DNA of 64,000 nt from Cristatella mucedo (taxonomy: Eukaryota; Bryozoa; Phylactolaemata; Cristatellidae). Positions 20,737 through 31,590 of the stretch are shown here, one piece after another. Numbering within the stretch: the first letter of the stretch is position 1; each line of letters begins with the position of its first letter. The position numbers and the translations under genes were made by a program. Below the pieces are notes generated by a model. The model ran no database searches, was not told where the DNA came from, and saw only the letters and a program-made list of their open reading frames with translations. The DNA lies in the NCBI GenBank assembly GCA_009760855.2, contig WPIO01000003.1, forward strand, positions 11,522,001-11,586,000, read 5' to 3'.

Positions 20737-21286
20737 TCAAAAGCGGCCAGAGCCATCGCGCGCGGCGGACGTGGCTCAGGCCGCCGGCTGACGCAGGCAT
20801 CCTGAGTGGCGGCGCGGCTTGGGGGCAAAGCTCTGCGCGGCGGCGGCGGGCGAGCGAGCGAGCCCGCGCGAGCCGCTGCCGCGGCAATCTCTTGGAGCGG
20901 GCAGGCCGCGCGAAAGGGCGCGCATCCGCAGACCCAGCTTCTGAAGCCAGCTCGCCGGCGGCGGCGGTGGCTTTGGAAGCTGCCGCCGCTGCATCAGCGC
21001 GCTGCGGCGCCGCAGCGACGCTCGAAAGCTCCGTCCGCTTAGACGACGACAAATAGTCTCGAACAAAATTAGGTCTAGGAACTCGCCATTTATCTTTTGC
21101 TCCGACGGTCTAGTAATTTTGGGCAATTCTGAAGAGGAAACGGGCGCTTCAGACATCTGCTTCCTTGGTTTTTCTTAGAACGTGACTTTCCTCTTCGCAA
21201 AATTCCCGCATATTTTAGATTTAACTGCCGTACAGACAGAGACTGGTCAAACTTTTGAGAGGATTTCTGCTGGATACTCTAACTAG
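20737..21286. other. GC-rich upstream region of DXO-1
   Basis: GC richness continues to about 21050 and then drops, which suggests a CpG-rich promoter or 5' exon. A minus-strand ATG frame at 20776-21156 (MSEAPVSSSELPK..) is open but has no recognisable domain and could be an upstream ORF. No TATA box was identified. Confidence 0.4.
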
Positions 21287-21455
21287 TGAGCCGCGATGGC
21301 ACACTAGGTGAGGCGGCTGCTTTTCACGACCTCGGCTCCCGAGGTCGTGGGGACAATCCTCCACTGGGCGATCCTTTATCGCCACTGTGAGCGGCGGTGA
21401 TAACTTTAAAGGCTCTTCTTTTGCTATGCAAAAGAAGTTGCTAAATCAGCCAATA
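21287..21455 (+). mobile_element. SINE family B
   Basis: Recognised by GATGGCACACTAGGT, CTTTTCACGACCTCGG, CGAGGTCGTGGGGACAATCC, GGGCGATCCTTTATCGCC and TAAATCAGCCAA. The B box is degraded. Confidence 0.8.
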
Positions 21456-21490
21456 TTTTTTAGACGCTTCCCCACGAGTATCACTGTATT

Positions 21491-21690
21491 GGGTTCGATG
21501 AATTACCGCAATCCACTCTAATTAGGTTAACATCGACAAGACGTAAGCGTTACCGCGCTCATAATTTGGGCCGATGTTTTAGTACCCGTTCGATTTTATG
21601 TATCCACCAAACTTCATGTCGCTGTGCGCACGCACACCTATGAAAATTAGCTTCAACGCCGGACGCCTGTACCGCATTCAACCGAAATTC
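21491..21690. repeat. Left terminal repeat, element 2
   Basis: It parallels 14606-14820: CTAATTAGG, TTCATGTCGCTG, ATTAGCTTCAACGCCGGACG and CAAATCCACCACAAATCAGC all recur in the same order. Confidence 0.8.
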
Positions 21691-22744
21691 ATTTTAGTTC
21701 CTGTCAAATCCACCACAAATCAGCTGCGCACAACTCCAAAAAATTGTGGAATATCAAACTACGCTATATGTACAATGTAGCTAGAAAATTCCGCGCGATT
21801 CCACACACGCTTTCTCATGAAGTCCACTGAAATAACTCTGCAATGGTCCAGGCCAAAACAGTAATACACAGAAATCCACTGCATTCCACCGCGCAACGAA
21901 AGAAATCCGGTTCGAAAAGCTCCTTTTTCGATTGCATACGACAGCATACTCTGCAACAATTACATTAAAAAAAATTTCATTTGCATTAGCACAGCCGGTC
22001 TCGTGCAACGCGCAAGCACGGGCCAATACCGCAATCTACTTCAATCCACCGAAAAAAAATAGATTGCACCGAGCTCCAGTTTTTATTGCACATTAAAGTG
22101 CACCTTGTTGCAAGCAAATTCACGTAAAATAAGAAACATTGTGCATCCTCACAATTTAGCAATGTGCGGCAATCGCCTGAAATGACGTGCGATACTACCG
22201 CAATCCGCTCAATTCCACTGCAAATCATCCTCAAATCGCTATCGCAAAGCTCTAATTGACATTGCATATAAGATAAGACTCAGTTTAAAGTGCACCCATA
22301 AAACTTCGCTCTATTGTGCACACGTGTTCTCATGCTATGCACTGCAATTGACTGCAGCGGCCGGTCCCATACCACAATCCACCTCAATCCAAAGAGAACG
22401 CGTACACTAGAAGCTCTAATTAGGATTGCACGCTGCTCTACTCTTCGGTTACTGTGTACTCTCACAACTTCACTGTAATTGCCTCGACCATTCTGCGGCA
22501 ATGCACTGCAATCGATTGCGATGGCCCAGGCCATTACGTCAATCCACCGCAACCCGCCGCAAAACGACCAGAATACGCACACTTTAAGCTCTTATAGGAA
22601 TTGCACGTTTCTCTAATCTTCGGTTTGTGTGTAATCGCACAATATCACTACAATCGCCTCGGCCATTCGGCAGAAATGCACTGCAATGGCCCGGGCCAAC
22701 ACCGCAATCTACAGCAATCTGATGCAGATGGCTTGATGAATTTT
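21691..22744. repeat. Satellite array of element 2
   Basis: Monomers continue with cores such as CACTGCAATGGCCCGGGCCA near 22680 and related ones near 21840, 22010, 22345 and 22510. Monomer order follows that of 14820-15728, which implies that the two elements share a common internal array rather than independently grown ones. Confidence 0.85.
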
Positions 22745-22785
22745 CTCGTGCTCTCCAGTGCACTTTAAACTCGGTTGCCGCTTCT

Positions 22786-23097
22786 TTGTGTGCACTCTCG
22801 GTGCTGCCTCGATGCCGCTTAGCCTCACCAGCTCGCCATCGCTGCCAGTGCGACGCTGGGGCCACCTGGGCCAGTGCTTGTAACATCACCGTGGCCAGAG
22901 GCGCGCCTACGAACGCGCCGCTACGTCCATTCGACTATGGCGCAGGCGGTGGCCCGTGGTTCGACGCCAAGGGAACCGTCATACCGCACAGCATCCTCGG
23001 CTCGCTAGAGGATTTCAAGATGGAGGCCAAAACTCGTGGCGAGCTGGAGGCGAATGGTGGATGCACTGTGCTGCATGCAGCGCTCTGGGGGTCCTAA
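22786..23097 (+). other. Unassigned 103-codon open frame
   Basis: The frame starts with GTG and carries a non-repetitive, protein-like stretch: RPFDYGAGGGPWFDAKG followed by TVIPHSILGSLEDFKMEAK. It looks more like a captured exon than the surrounding satellite, but no family was recognised. A CAG near 22880 could be a splice acceptor. A CT-rich tract follows at 23190-23250. Confidence 0.3.
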
Positions 23098-23439
23098 AAG
23101 TCCGCATTTCATACTGAAGACTTGCCTACCCTCGCCGCCATGCTTTTCCACAGAGCGCGAGCCAGATAGCAGGCTGAGCAAAGCCATTCGACCCATGCCC
23201 CTCCCCTCTCCTCCCCCTCCCACCTGCCCCTCCCCTCCCCTCCCGACTACTCGACATCATTTGCTCATGATTTGTAAGCTTCGGAACCAGACATACAATA
23301 TTTTATGGTTGAGAGCTTCAGGAAAATCCATCCGCAGCGACTTTCATTTGTAATTTAGGCTTCGCATTTCAATGATTTAGGTCTTATCTCGGCAGGAGAC
23401 TCAGGTAAATTCGTGTAAAACGAGCAAAGATTATTCAAA

Positions 23440-24240
23440 AGACTGCCAAAGTATAGGGTACCTCAGGGCTGTGTACTTGGTCCGCTTCCAGGTCCATATC
23501 TTGGTTTTCTTTCACAATTTATACTCTCTCTATAGCAAATATGATCGCAAAGCACAATCTAGGCACTCACTTCTTCGACGACGGCACACTGCGGTATCTT
23601 TACTTTGATACGTTCCAGCCCTCCGGACAATCAAATTTTCTCAACTCCCGGGCTGCATGTTTTACTGAAATCCGCACTTAATTGGCAGCAAACTTTCTCA
23701 AGTTGAATGACTAGAAAATTAATCTTGTAGTCATGGCCAAACAAAGTGTGACTCAGAAATTGGAAAGCTCAATACTCAAAATCGACCCAGCCAGCATATC
23801 TCTAGCAGGTGCCAGCAGGTACTAAAAGTTGATTGAAAACTCTGCAGCTAGGCCTCTCTGTCGTGAGAGTCACATATACCATATCACATCACTTCTTGCT
23901 GACCTGCCCTAGCTCCTTATAAAGCAGCGAATTGACTTTAAGGTTCTGTCACTCACTTTAAGGTCTCTTTATTCTCTGGCTCCAGCCTATTTTTCAGAAC
24001 CATTCCCACACCAGGCTATGCATGGTACTATACACTCCGTTGACTCAAATTGCTTTGTTCTGTCTCGAGCTAACTTCGAATCCTTTGGAGACCGCACATA
24101 TGCTCCCACAGCCTGGAACTCGCTCCCGAATGACGCCGCAACATCCCAGCTGACTTGACGATATTTTAAAAAAAGCTGAAAATATACTTGTTTATCAAAG
24201 CGTTTGTTGGGTCATTACAATTTGCCCTTTATAGGCTAAT
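23440..24240 (+). mobile_element. LINE-2fam fragment, RT to 3' end
   Basis: A frame-shifted path shows the VPQG..LGP region (near 23455-23490), a relic of the F-x-A-D-D box near 23570-23590, and the C-terminal pattern HITSLLADLP, RIDFKVL, LRSLYSLAPAYF and SFGDRTYAPTAWNSLP. Stops are frequent. It is on the opposite strand to most LINE-2fam copies. Confidence 0.75.
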
Positions 24241-24662
24241 GCTGGCCGACACTTTGCATGTTACTTGTACTATATTTACGTGTTGACACTGCGCATGTTA
24301 CCTTTCACCACGTTATGCTTGTTAACACTATGAATACTACCATTGAACATTTGATCACGCTTCTCGCACAAAATTTGTAAATTGAATTTAAAGAGATGTA
24401 TTTCTTCGAGGGCACTCTAAAATTTATTAACACTATGATCATTATTTTTCTGATTTTCAACAGTTTCTTCTGTGGTTATGTTGTTAACATATTACTTGGA
24501 AAATGCAACACCGTTCACTTCGAGCACCTGCCCGTTAAACGGCTCACTAAGTTAACGATACGTTGTCAATGTATTGATGATACGTTATAAATTATATGTT
24601 ATCAATGTATGGGCGCTCACGGTTGCTACCTTGGTTGTCTCGCCGCCGTAAATAAATAAATG
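24241..24662. other. Unrecognised, AT-rich; probably LINE-2fam 3' UTR
   Basis: Short motifs (GCATGTTACC, CACTATGAATAC) echo the LINE-2fam 3' region and an AATAAATAAAT stretch lies at about 24650. The 64-codon hydrophobic frame at 24396-24590 has no recognisable family. Confidence 0.35.
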
Positions 24663-24830
24663 CTAGCTGATTTAACAGCCTCCTTTGTACAGCGACAGAA
24701 GAGCCTTCACGGCTATCACCACCGCTGGCAGCGGCGATAAAGGATCGCCCACCGCAGGATTCGAACCCACGACCTCGGGACCGAGGTGGTGAAAAGCAAA
24801 TGCCTTACTTAGTGTGCCATCACGGCTATC
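24663..24830 (-). mobile_element. SINE family B, well preserved
   Basis: The minus strand reads GATAGCCGTGATGGCACACT, CTTTTCACCACCTCGG, the B box GTGGGTTCGAATCC, GGTGGGCGATCCTTTATCGC and GGCTGTTAAATCAGCTA. The GGTTCGAATCC box is perfect, which makes this the best reference copy in the window. Confidence 0.9.
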
Positions 24831-25449
24831 TGCCTATAACGTAGCCGCTTCTTTGACTCTCTAGCTGTGCTACGAGGCTCCACCCATAGTCGGCACACGT
24901 CTGCTGGAACAAGCACCGTCACGCACGCTGCATTTGCGGCTAAGGACTCAAGATCAGGAGCATCTGCAGCGAATTCTTAACAATAGCGACTCGTCTAAGA
25001 AACAAAGTAGTGCTGCTCCGCTTCCTGCTCGCCAAGCGCTGCAAACATTTACTGACCTTTGTGGAGTTTCTGCTAAGATTGAGGCTCTTACGAGTGCAGA
25101 TTACATACTCTTGCAAAACTAAGACCCGTTTGAGAGAATTCGGTGGTTTTACGATGGCGTAAAAGAAATTACGCGCTCCAGGACATACAAGTGTTTGTAT
25201 CTCCTACCCGTAACACGCCCGCCATCCTGCCCGCAAGTGCTTCCGTAGCTGTGGCGTGGCTTGGCTGCTACCAAAGGCTTCGCCTGCTCTCACTGATCGG
25301 TACACTTCCTTCTTGCTCTTAGCCAATGGGTAGGCTGTTCGCACTTCGGTCGTGGACTCGTGATATGCATGAAACAGTCCTTCATTGCCCACTGCAACCG
25401 GTGTAATGTGGTGCAATTTATCTCTGTCTCTCACTACACAAAGTCACAT
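24831..25449. other. Unrecognised DNA with a 62-codon frame
   Basis: The plus frame 24934-25122 contains a hydrophilic stretch and ends LTSADYILLQN. It has no recognisable family and no relative elsewhere in the window. Confidence 0.3.
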
Positions 25450-25616
25450 AGTTGCATGAATGCGCGTGTGCAAAATGACATACAATTTGGTGGATACGTG
25501 AAATTGAATACGTACTACAATATTTACTTAAAATTTGAGCTGGGCAATGTCAATGTCCTGTCGATTATAGCCTAATTAGATTGGATCTTGGTAGATTGCG
25601 GTAATTCGTTGAACCT
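25450..25616. repeat. Right terminal repeat, element 2
   Basis: It is inverted relative to 14606 and 21491. GAATGCGCGTGTGCA, TTTGGTGGATACGTGAAA, CAATATTTACTTAAAATTTG and AGCCTAATTAGATTGGATC correspond in reverse order to the left-end landmarks. Confidence 0.75.
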
Positions 25617-26289
25617 GCTTAATTCATCGCTCAGTTTAGCTTCGTGCTCGCCGGTTGTACCGTCTGGCCCCTTTGGCTGGGCTGGCCTCTGGGCTCACTA
25701 CACAGCCGATCCACTAGGCCTAAAGAATTGATGTATGCATCGGAGCGGTGAATTTCTGCTGATTCATTCTTTCAGACATCCGAAAAGATGACTGCACTTT
25801 TTTCAATTCGCGCATCTTACGATTCCGCATCGTAGTGAAGCCAAAGAAGAGCTTGAAGTCGAGAAAAAGAATAACTCATGCTTCTGTATCGCAAGCTTTA
25901 ATTTCAGTGCGAAAGCATGTAGGCCAAGAAGTTGAGGCGGAGCGATCTGCAGACGAAAAGTACATAAAAACCTTGTATGAATTCATGTCTGAGGTGGCTA
26001 AAAAAAAGCTACCTCACTTTAGCTAAACACGAAAGAACTCAGCTTTGGTGGTCTTGCAGGTGAACGCGGCAACTTTTCAATGTGCCGGTGAGCGACGAGG
26101 AGCCACACGCAGAACCTTTAGCTAAAGGGATGCGACTGAACTTCTTGTATTACAGACCAACGGAGCGGCCGAATTTAAAATCGCACGCGGACGCGAGGTG
26201 GCTTTTCTGCAGCTTTGCTAATGCTCACTGCTGAGACACGCTCGCCTAGCTTCGAGAGAAAGATGAACATCGCCCTACGAAACTCCCGC
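25617..26289. other. Unrecognised DNA upstream of block A
   Basis: A 63-codon frame (25835-26026, GTG start) is lysine- and glutamate-rich with no known motif. No repeat shared with the window was seen. Confidence 0.35.
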
Positions 26290-28260
26290 ATGTAGCGGGA
26301 TGTGCACAATTAGACAGAACTGTCTCGAGACTCGGGCTCTACTTGACTGGACACGTGTGGTTCGAAAGACGCCACGTCTCTTCGACCACTTCGAACCCTG
26401 TTCTACTCAATCGCTTGAGTGGTTTGTTGTGATTGATGTTATAGAAAGTATCTGGGTCGTGGCTCAGAAACAAGGGGGCTTGTACTTCATGCCTCGGGTC
26501 ATGGAGTCAAATTCTGTCACAGAAAATTCTTCAACATCCTTGCAAGCGAGAATGATAGATATTCTAAAGATATTTTGCCGTTTCATAGGTGAAGCTCTTA
26601 AATCAGTTACTCCTATTTAGCTTTCTCCTTAAGTACAGATTGAATAGGGCTAATCCTAATTTTTGCCGCAAGAATTCATTATCATCAAGAGGAAGAGCGA
26701 TTTCAGAGGGCTTATATTGCAGGCATTGCGAACGATTTCCTCCCAGCGAGCGTTGTCCTGTCCTCGTATCCTACGAGCTTCGAAACGTGTCTTTTGAGAA
26801 TCTTTACAGAAGAATTAAATCGGGCAGACTAGCTAGCTATTAGCTAAGACTCCAGAATGGAATCCAGGCTTTTATATCAGCATACCGATCAAAGAACAGC
26901 TATTTGAACGGCTTCGGAGCAGTTTTATTTTTATTGAGAGAAGCTGTGAAAAACTGAAATCTCCAGTTCACAAGCGGCGTCGCCGTGCCGTTGATAGCGC
27001 GCGCCTCGTTCCTTATTAGAGGCGCCGTCAAATGTGGACGGTTAAACGGGCAGTTACAGCGTGTTGTTTGTCAGGTGCGCTATATTTATTGGATATGTTG
27101 ACTTGCCATTAGTGTGGATGATATGAAATTATTCTTTTTATGGTTTCTCAGAATCCCGTCTTATCTGTGTTATTCGACAATGAGAATAGAATCTGATTTC
27201 ATAAAGGCTGTCGTCTTTCAAGTCTTTCTGCTTCCAGAAAAGGCTGGAATTTTCTAAAGTCTGGTGCAACTTTGACGCAAATGTTCTCGAAGTATCTCCA
27301 GATTGCGCCAACATTCCTAGAATCAAGGCTAAAAGACATTTTTGTATAGCGTTCCATCGGCGCTCTAGTTCCAAGTCGGTCTCTAGTTGATCCAGCGACT
27401 GTTAGGCGTTCAAATGTCATTATGTAGTGGCTAATGCTGGGTTTGTATCAAGGAAAAGCCTCGGGAGTTTGGTTTTGGAATATCATTACACTTTATTACT
27501 AAAATTGAATTAAACGAAACGCATTCATGACCGAAGCACGCGAGTGAGATTCCTTTTATTGTAGCCTGCACATTAACCCGGTGGTCGTACTCACTTCGCA
27601 TGTCGGCGAATCACATTCACACCCGTGTGCGTCTAGTATGCTTCGCCTTCTACTAAAGTGAACACGAATTCCTTCCCTAACGTGTTGGCAATAAACATTA
27701 AGTTGTTTTCTCGACTTCAATAAAGTGTCGCCTCATTACACTTGTAATAGATGAGATCCTGCAGCACAACAATGGTCAGACAATATGAGACCAGCTGTAC
27801 AGCCAGCCAGGTGGACATGTTCTCGTGCCTGGGCGAAGCAGCGTCTCCAGAAGCCGTGCCGCCCGGTCTGTGCTGGCAGGGCGCAATGTGAGTATTCCAT
27901 AGAATTGTACGCCTGCAGCGTGCTCCGATGGTTAGGATACGCGCGTTGCCTAAGCCATGGCTTTCGACGGCTCTCCGAGGGCGCCGCTAATGAAACGGGC
28001 CGCTCCTCCTTGCGCTGCAGCCGCTCTCATAAGTAAGCAACCTGAGCGCTGCGACGTACCGACTGGCTGACGCGCTCGCGCGAGCGGCGGCGGGCCTATT
28101 GCAAGCAGCGCTTACTTTCAGCTGACGCACATCCTGTGAAGCTAATAAAAAGATCGTATAGTGAATAGCAGGCAGCCTATGGATCGACGCAGAGAGCTTT
28201 GACTTGCTTGACTCCGTTGATTATCGAACCAGTTGCAAGATCAAAACTAAAGACGGCTAT
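26290..28260. repeat. Duplicated block A, first copy
   Basis: The block matches 35190-37330 in order and orientation. Paired landmarks: GAGACTCGGGCTCTACTTGA (26326) with AAGACTCGGACTCTACTTGA (35200); ATTGATGTTATAGAAAGTA with ATTGATGTTATAGAAGGTA; AGCTAGCTATTAGCTAAGAC (26830); GTTGGTCTCTAGTT-type DNA near 27375; and CTGGGCGAAGCAGCGTCTCC (27829). Open frames in one copy are broken in the other, so the block is probably non-coding. It is the left part of the tandem DXO unit. Confidence 0.85.
26445..26640 (+). mobile_element. SINE family D (tRNA-like), in block A
   Basis: It matches 35313-35480, where an A-box-like TCGTAGCCGAGAAACAAG and a B-box-like GGGTTTGAATCC are visible. Here the B box is degraded (GGAGTCAAATTCT). 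It was present before the block duplicated. Confidence 0.5.
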
Positions 28261-28360
28261 AGAACCGCAAGCACCTACTGTACGAGAAGAAATCTCAAAC
28301 CTCTTTATATGAAGCTTAAACATGCTGGACCAAAAGATTGCCAGCTGGTTAGTTATGACG
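28261..28360. other. Short unassigned spacer after block A
   Basis: No counterpart in the second unit and no known motif was seen. Confidence 0.4.
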
Positions 28361-28505
28361 AACTGGTTTGGCCCAGTATTTAAGGTGTTCGCCCCGACCA
28401 ACGTCTGGCCGAGGTCGTGTGCTCGAGTTCCGTGGCATATGTGAAGTGCCTGAACAGTGGTTAAGTTCTCTTACGGCGCTATACACACGAATTATTTTTA
28501 TTTTA
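28361..28505 (+). mobile_element. SINE family A
   Basis: Recognised by CTGGTTTGGCCCAGTATTTA, CCGAGGTCGTGTGCTCGAG, GGCATATGTGAAGTGCCTGA and TTAAGTTCTCTTACGGCGCT. The B box (GTGCTCGAGTTCC) is slightly degraded. Confidence 0.85.
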
Positions 28506-28509
28506 TTAT

Positions 28510-28602
28510 TTATTATTGACTTTGCAGCAAATCTAAAGCACCTAGAAAGAGATTGGCTGCTCTGAGGACGCTTTATAAAGTGTATTATTATTATTATTAT
28601 TG
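28510..28602 (+). mobile_element. LINE-2fam 3' tail
   Basis: This is the reverse complement of the tail at 15739: GCAGCAAATCTAAAGCACCT, AGAAAGAGATTGGC, GCTTTATAAAGTG and a (TTA)n tail at 28580-28600. Only the 3' end remains. It meets the minus-strand fragment at 28690 tail to tail. Confidence 0.75.
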
Positions 28603-28689
28603 CATGCATGCGCCCGTGTGCGTAAGGACCAAAAGGATAATTCAGGCGAACCCAGAAAATGCTGCGGGGTACAGGTACGGATTTAGCTT

Positions 28690-29045
28690 CCGTGAAAATG
28701 TCATTAAGTCAAGGAATGACTTAATTTCAGTCCACAGTAAGTTGTTACAGGCTTGGGCAGCATACGAGCTACAGGTCGGGTCTCTAAAGGATTTGAGCTT
28801 GATTCGAGGCATCGCTGAATGACGTGAGTCAGAAAAGCCGGCAGTACAATGTCTAGCTCGATTGGGAAGTGGCCCGGATAGATGGGCTGAATCACAGGAA
28901 TCGAGGGGCCTAAAATTGAGTGCAACGACCTGGACGTCGACGTGCAGCTTGACGGGGTGTCGGTGCAGTTACTCGAGAAGTAGTAGTGTGATTGAAGCAA
29001 CGGTCCCACTAGCGAAAGCCAAGTCTAGGTGCAAAATTGCGTACC
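28690..29045 (-). mobile_element. LINE-2fam C-terminal fragment
   Basis: The plus-strand reading GGCTTGGGCAGCATACGAGC, GTCTCTAAAGGATTTGAG and GAGGGGCCTAAAATTGAG parallels the LINE-2fam copy at 16070-16230. On the minus strand this is a decayed C-terminus without a usable frame. Confidence 0.75.
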
Positions 29046-29060
29046 GCGATAAGAGACTAG

Positions 29061-29200
29061 CTGGTTTGGCCGAGTGGTTAAGGTGCTCCCCCACCGATCG
29101 AGGTTTTGCAGAGGTCACGGGCTCGAGCCCTGAGGCATATGTGAAGTGCCTGAATAGAGATTAATTCTCTTAGGGTACCATACACATTATTTATATTTCT
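29061..29200 (+). mobile_element. SINE family A
   Basis: CTGGTTTGGCCGAGTGGTTA looks like an intact class II tRNA head with an A box. The B-box region CACGGGCTCGAGCCC and GGCATATGTGAAGTGCCTGA, AATAGAGATTAATTCTCTT follow. It is one of the most tRNA-like copies, but the SINE tail excludes a tRNA gene. Confidence 0.85.
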
Positions 29201-29809
29201 ATTAGCCTGTCTCTCTCTTTTTCTATTTTTCGGTGTTTCATTCATGGCGATTCGAATGTTCGTACGGCTCCCGAGAATCATTAGACCTGCTGTCGCCGGG
29301 GCCACAGCTGTACAATAAACATATCAGCTCTACAGTCAAGTCCGCCTAATTATTACCAAACAAAAAGTATCGAGCCTGCTTAGACAAGGAAGTCACCTCC
29401 AAGCTGGCCAATTTATTTGTGAAATCCCGTCTCTACTTGCTTAACAAACTACACGCGTGTCTTTTGCCTTGTACGATAAGACAACTTCAGTTGGGGTGCA
29501 AAATTTTTCAGCTAAGCCTGTCTGTCGTGAACATAGCAATTGTACTTATCCGTTATTCAACTGCATAACTCCATATTCAAAATAATCTGAGTTAATAAGA
29601 CGCGGTTCACCAATGACGCTACGTAAAATATGTATCCTGTACAGAACACTACTATTACTCTTCGATGACTTGCTACTGTTTAAAACCTTAGTTCAGTGCA
29701 AATGATCAGTGAATAGAGTTGACCTTAATATATATGTTCTATCAGCTAGTGAATAGATTTGACCTTATTATATATTTTCTATCGGCTATTTAATTAAATT
29801 GTATTGCAG
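29201..29809. other. Unrecognised AT-rich DNA
   Basis: A short direct repeat is visible near 29715-29790 (GTGAATAGAGTTGACCTTAA, then GTGAATAGATTTGACCTTAT). No gene was recognised. Confidence 0.4.
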
Positions 29810-30002
29810 GTAATGTTTTTGGAAAACATTTTAGCTTTAAAGTTCAGGCAAATGGCATCGTATTTCAAGGAAAATGTATTTATATGCGTCAAAACAGCAC
29901 CGACCACCAAAAGTTATCTTCAGCTCCAATCAAAAGTGCGAAAAAAATTGGTTCAAAAATATTTTTGGATGAGCCTTCTTTTGCGCAAGTAATTTATGCA
30001 AA

Positions 30003-30800
30003 CGGATATATTCCGAATATTCTTATAATTTTGGTGAAAGTACGTACATTAGACTTGTAAACGTGCTAATACGTATATATTGCTTTTCTTCCTGCTTACT
30101 TCATTCCCACTTTCACCATTGTAAGGGTAAGTTCACCGGCTACGCTTAGCGTTACTATTGCTGTTCGAATTGTCAAGTCGAATTGATGGAGCTAATTCAC
30201 TTTATGTTTTCGACTTCTTTTATCCCTAGCATTGATCTTTATTTGAGCCGTGTGTAATAGTGTGCTTGCTAATTTGTAATGCGCACGGAAAGTGGTAGAT
30301 AATTATTAGAGGACCATGGAGCATTAGAGGACATTGAGAGGCAGGCCCCCTTGCTGCCCACTTGCTGCCAAGCGAAAACGCTTGGCTCGGCAGCAAGTGA
30401 GCAGGAAAGTGCCGCGAGTCCTGCCTCACAAATACGTCCGAAGAAGTATGCGTTTACTATTGCGCAATGGCATCTACTAGAAACCATGTTTCCGGGAAGA
30501 CCAGAGGCGTTAATTCAACCGAGGTTCTCGGTGCAGACTCAGTACGCGTAGAACCAGCCGCATTTTTAGCGTAGCTATTAAATTATTGATACGAGTAAAA
30601 AATGTGGCTTCGAATGCATGCAGAAGCACACTTTGTAAATTAGGTCTGCTGCACAAGTACAGGGAGTACTTTAACATGCTCATTTATGTTGCACCAGACG
30701 AGCTTTAGTGTCTCACGCTTTCAGTTGCAGCGTAAAAAATAATTGTCTGCTGCATCATCGAACCCACGACGTGGGTGTTACGGTGCGTTTGTAGCTACTC
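30003..30800. repeat. Highly conserved non-coding core of block B, first copy
   Basis: From about 30230 to 30795 the match to 39735-40325 looks near-identical, with only scattered single differences. The flanking parts of the duplication and the DXO genes are much more diverged. The core holds a bulged hairpin at 30359-30399. At its right end the minus strand carries a GTGGGTTCGA B-box-like sequence (near 30760), suggesting a tRNA-like element. No conserved protein frame is present. Confidence 0.8.
30359..30399. repeat. Hairpin in block B core
   Basis: CACTTGCTGCCAAGCG, an AAAA loop, then CGCTTGG-CTCGG-CAGCAAGTG form 16 base pairs with a 5-nt bulge. The same structure is kept at 39868-39908. 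Confidence 0.85.
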
Positions 30801-31104
30801 GCAAGCTCAGCCCAAGGTTGCGCGGAACATGGGAAAACTAGACCGCTATACGCAGGCATCCTGGATACCACGCGACACGCAAATGACGCAAGCGGTCATG
30901 TTCGTTGCAAGCCGGCTGCTGCAGTGCTTGTTAGTAAGCGGCCGCACAGTCCAGAAACAGCAGGACTATCTATATCAACATCATCCAAGGTGCTATCGGC
31001 TGTGTGACTAGCACCTCTACGCATAGCGGTTGAAATTTCAAACCGCTTGCTGGGACATCGTACGAGCTCGCGTTCTTCGGGACGATAGCCTGGCAGGAAT
31101 GGTG

Positions 31105-31240
31105 CTTGCTCTTCGAAACCGCGGGCGTGGCTTCGAATGTGCCGCCGCAGTCGACCCTTTATTGCCCAGTGCAAGCGGTGGCGATAGCCGCTAAGGCTCT
31201 TCTGCCACTATACAAACGAGGCTGTTAAATCACCTAATAT
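31105..31240 (+). mobile_element. SINE family B, in block B
   Basis: GACCCTTTATTGCCCAGTGC, AAGCGGTGGCGATAGCCG and GAGGCTGTTAAATCACCTAA identify the 3' two-thirds. The head is decayed. The same SINE sits at the matching place in the second unit (41205-41345), so it predates the duplication. Confidence 0.8.
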
Positions 31241-31590
31241 GTATTACCTATTTATACCTAAGCTCTTTCGATGGTGTTGCCAGAGCTAAGACCGCCAAAT
31301 TACTTTTGAATGAGTGGTCAAAGCCGTCGCTGGAAGCTGCCATCACAGTCACGTCCCATGCCCTGTAAACTATCTCGTTGGGAGGCAAGTACGCCGCGTT
31401 TACGAGGATGCCTTCACATCAGAACTTTGTTCGCTGCGACACCGTCTCCTATTGTTTAACCTTTCCGTTGACTCGTCAATCAAGACCAGTGGACGTATAG
31501 GGAGCTCTAAGTTAGTTGCTCTGCGGGCAGGCCCACTTAAGATGAACGCGGATTTAAGGATAGGAGCTCAATCATGATATTATGATTATT

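Larger units (their letters stand above)
21491..25616. mobile_element. TIR element carrying satellite DNA, copy 2
   Basis: The left end GGGTTCGATGAATTACCGCA and the inverted right end (AGGTTCAACGAATTACCGCA when reversed) match those of element 1. The left 1.25 kb repeats the order of element 1. The rest holds a GC-rich segment (22745-23250), a LINE-2fam copy and a SINE-B copy. It may be one heavily invaded element, or two ends of different copies; the satellite half near the right end is missing. Confidence 0.55.
29810..31590. repeat. Duplicated block B, first copy
   Basis: It matches 38665-41700 in order and orientation. Upstream flank 29810-29990 pairs with 38665-38815 (TTCAGGCAAATGGCATC with TTCAGGCAAACGGCGTC). 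The core 30003-30800 pairs with 39510-40325, and the downstream part pairs with 40590-41700 (ACCGCTTGCTGGGACATC with CCCGCTTGCTGGGACATC; CGTTTACGAGGA in both). The second copy has extra insertions at 38816-39505, 40326-40590 and the microsatellites. Confidence 0.85.

Noticed and set aside
27785-28036. 83-codon Arg-rich ATG frame in block A
   Set aside because: The second block A copy carries in-frame stops at the same place (near 36865), so it is unlikely to be coding.
29061-29140. A possible tRNA-Leu or tRNA-Ser gene
   Set aside because: The tRNA-like head continues into the SINE-A body, and the same composite occurs five times in the window.
30226-30487. Small minus-strand frames shared by both block B copies (67 and 72 codons)
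   Set aside because: They begin at or span the hairpin, some use non-ATG starts, and their conservation reflects overall DNA identity rather than synonymous change.
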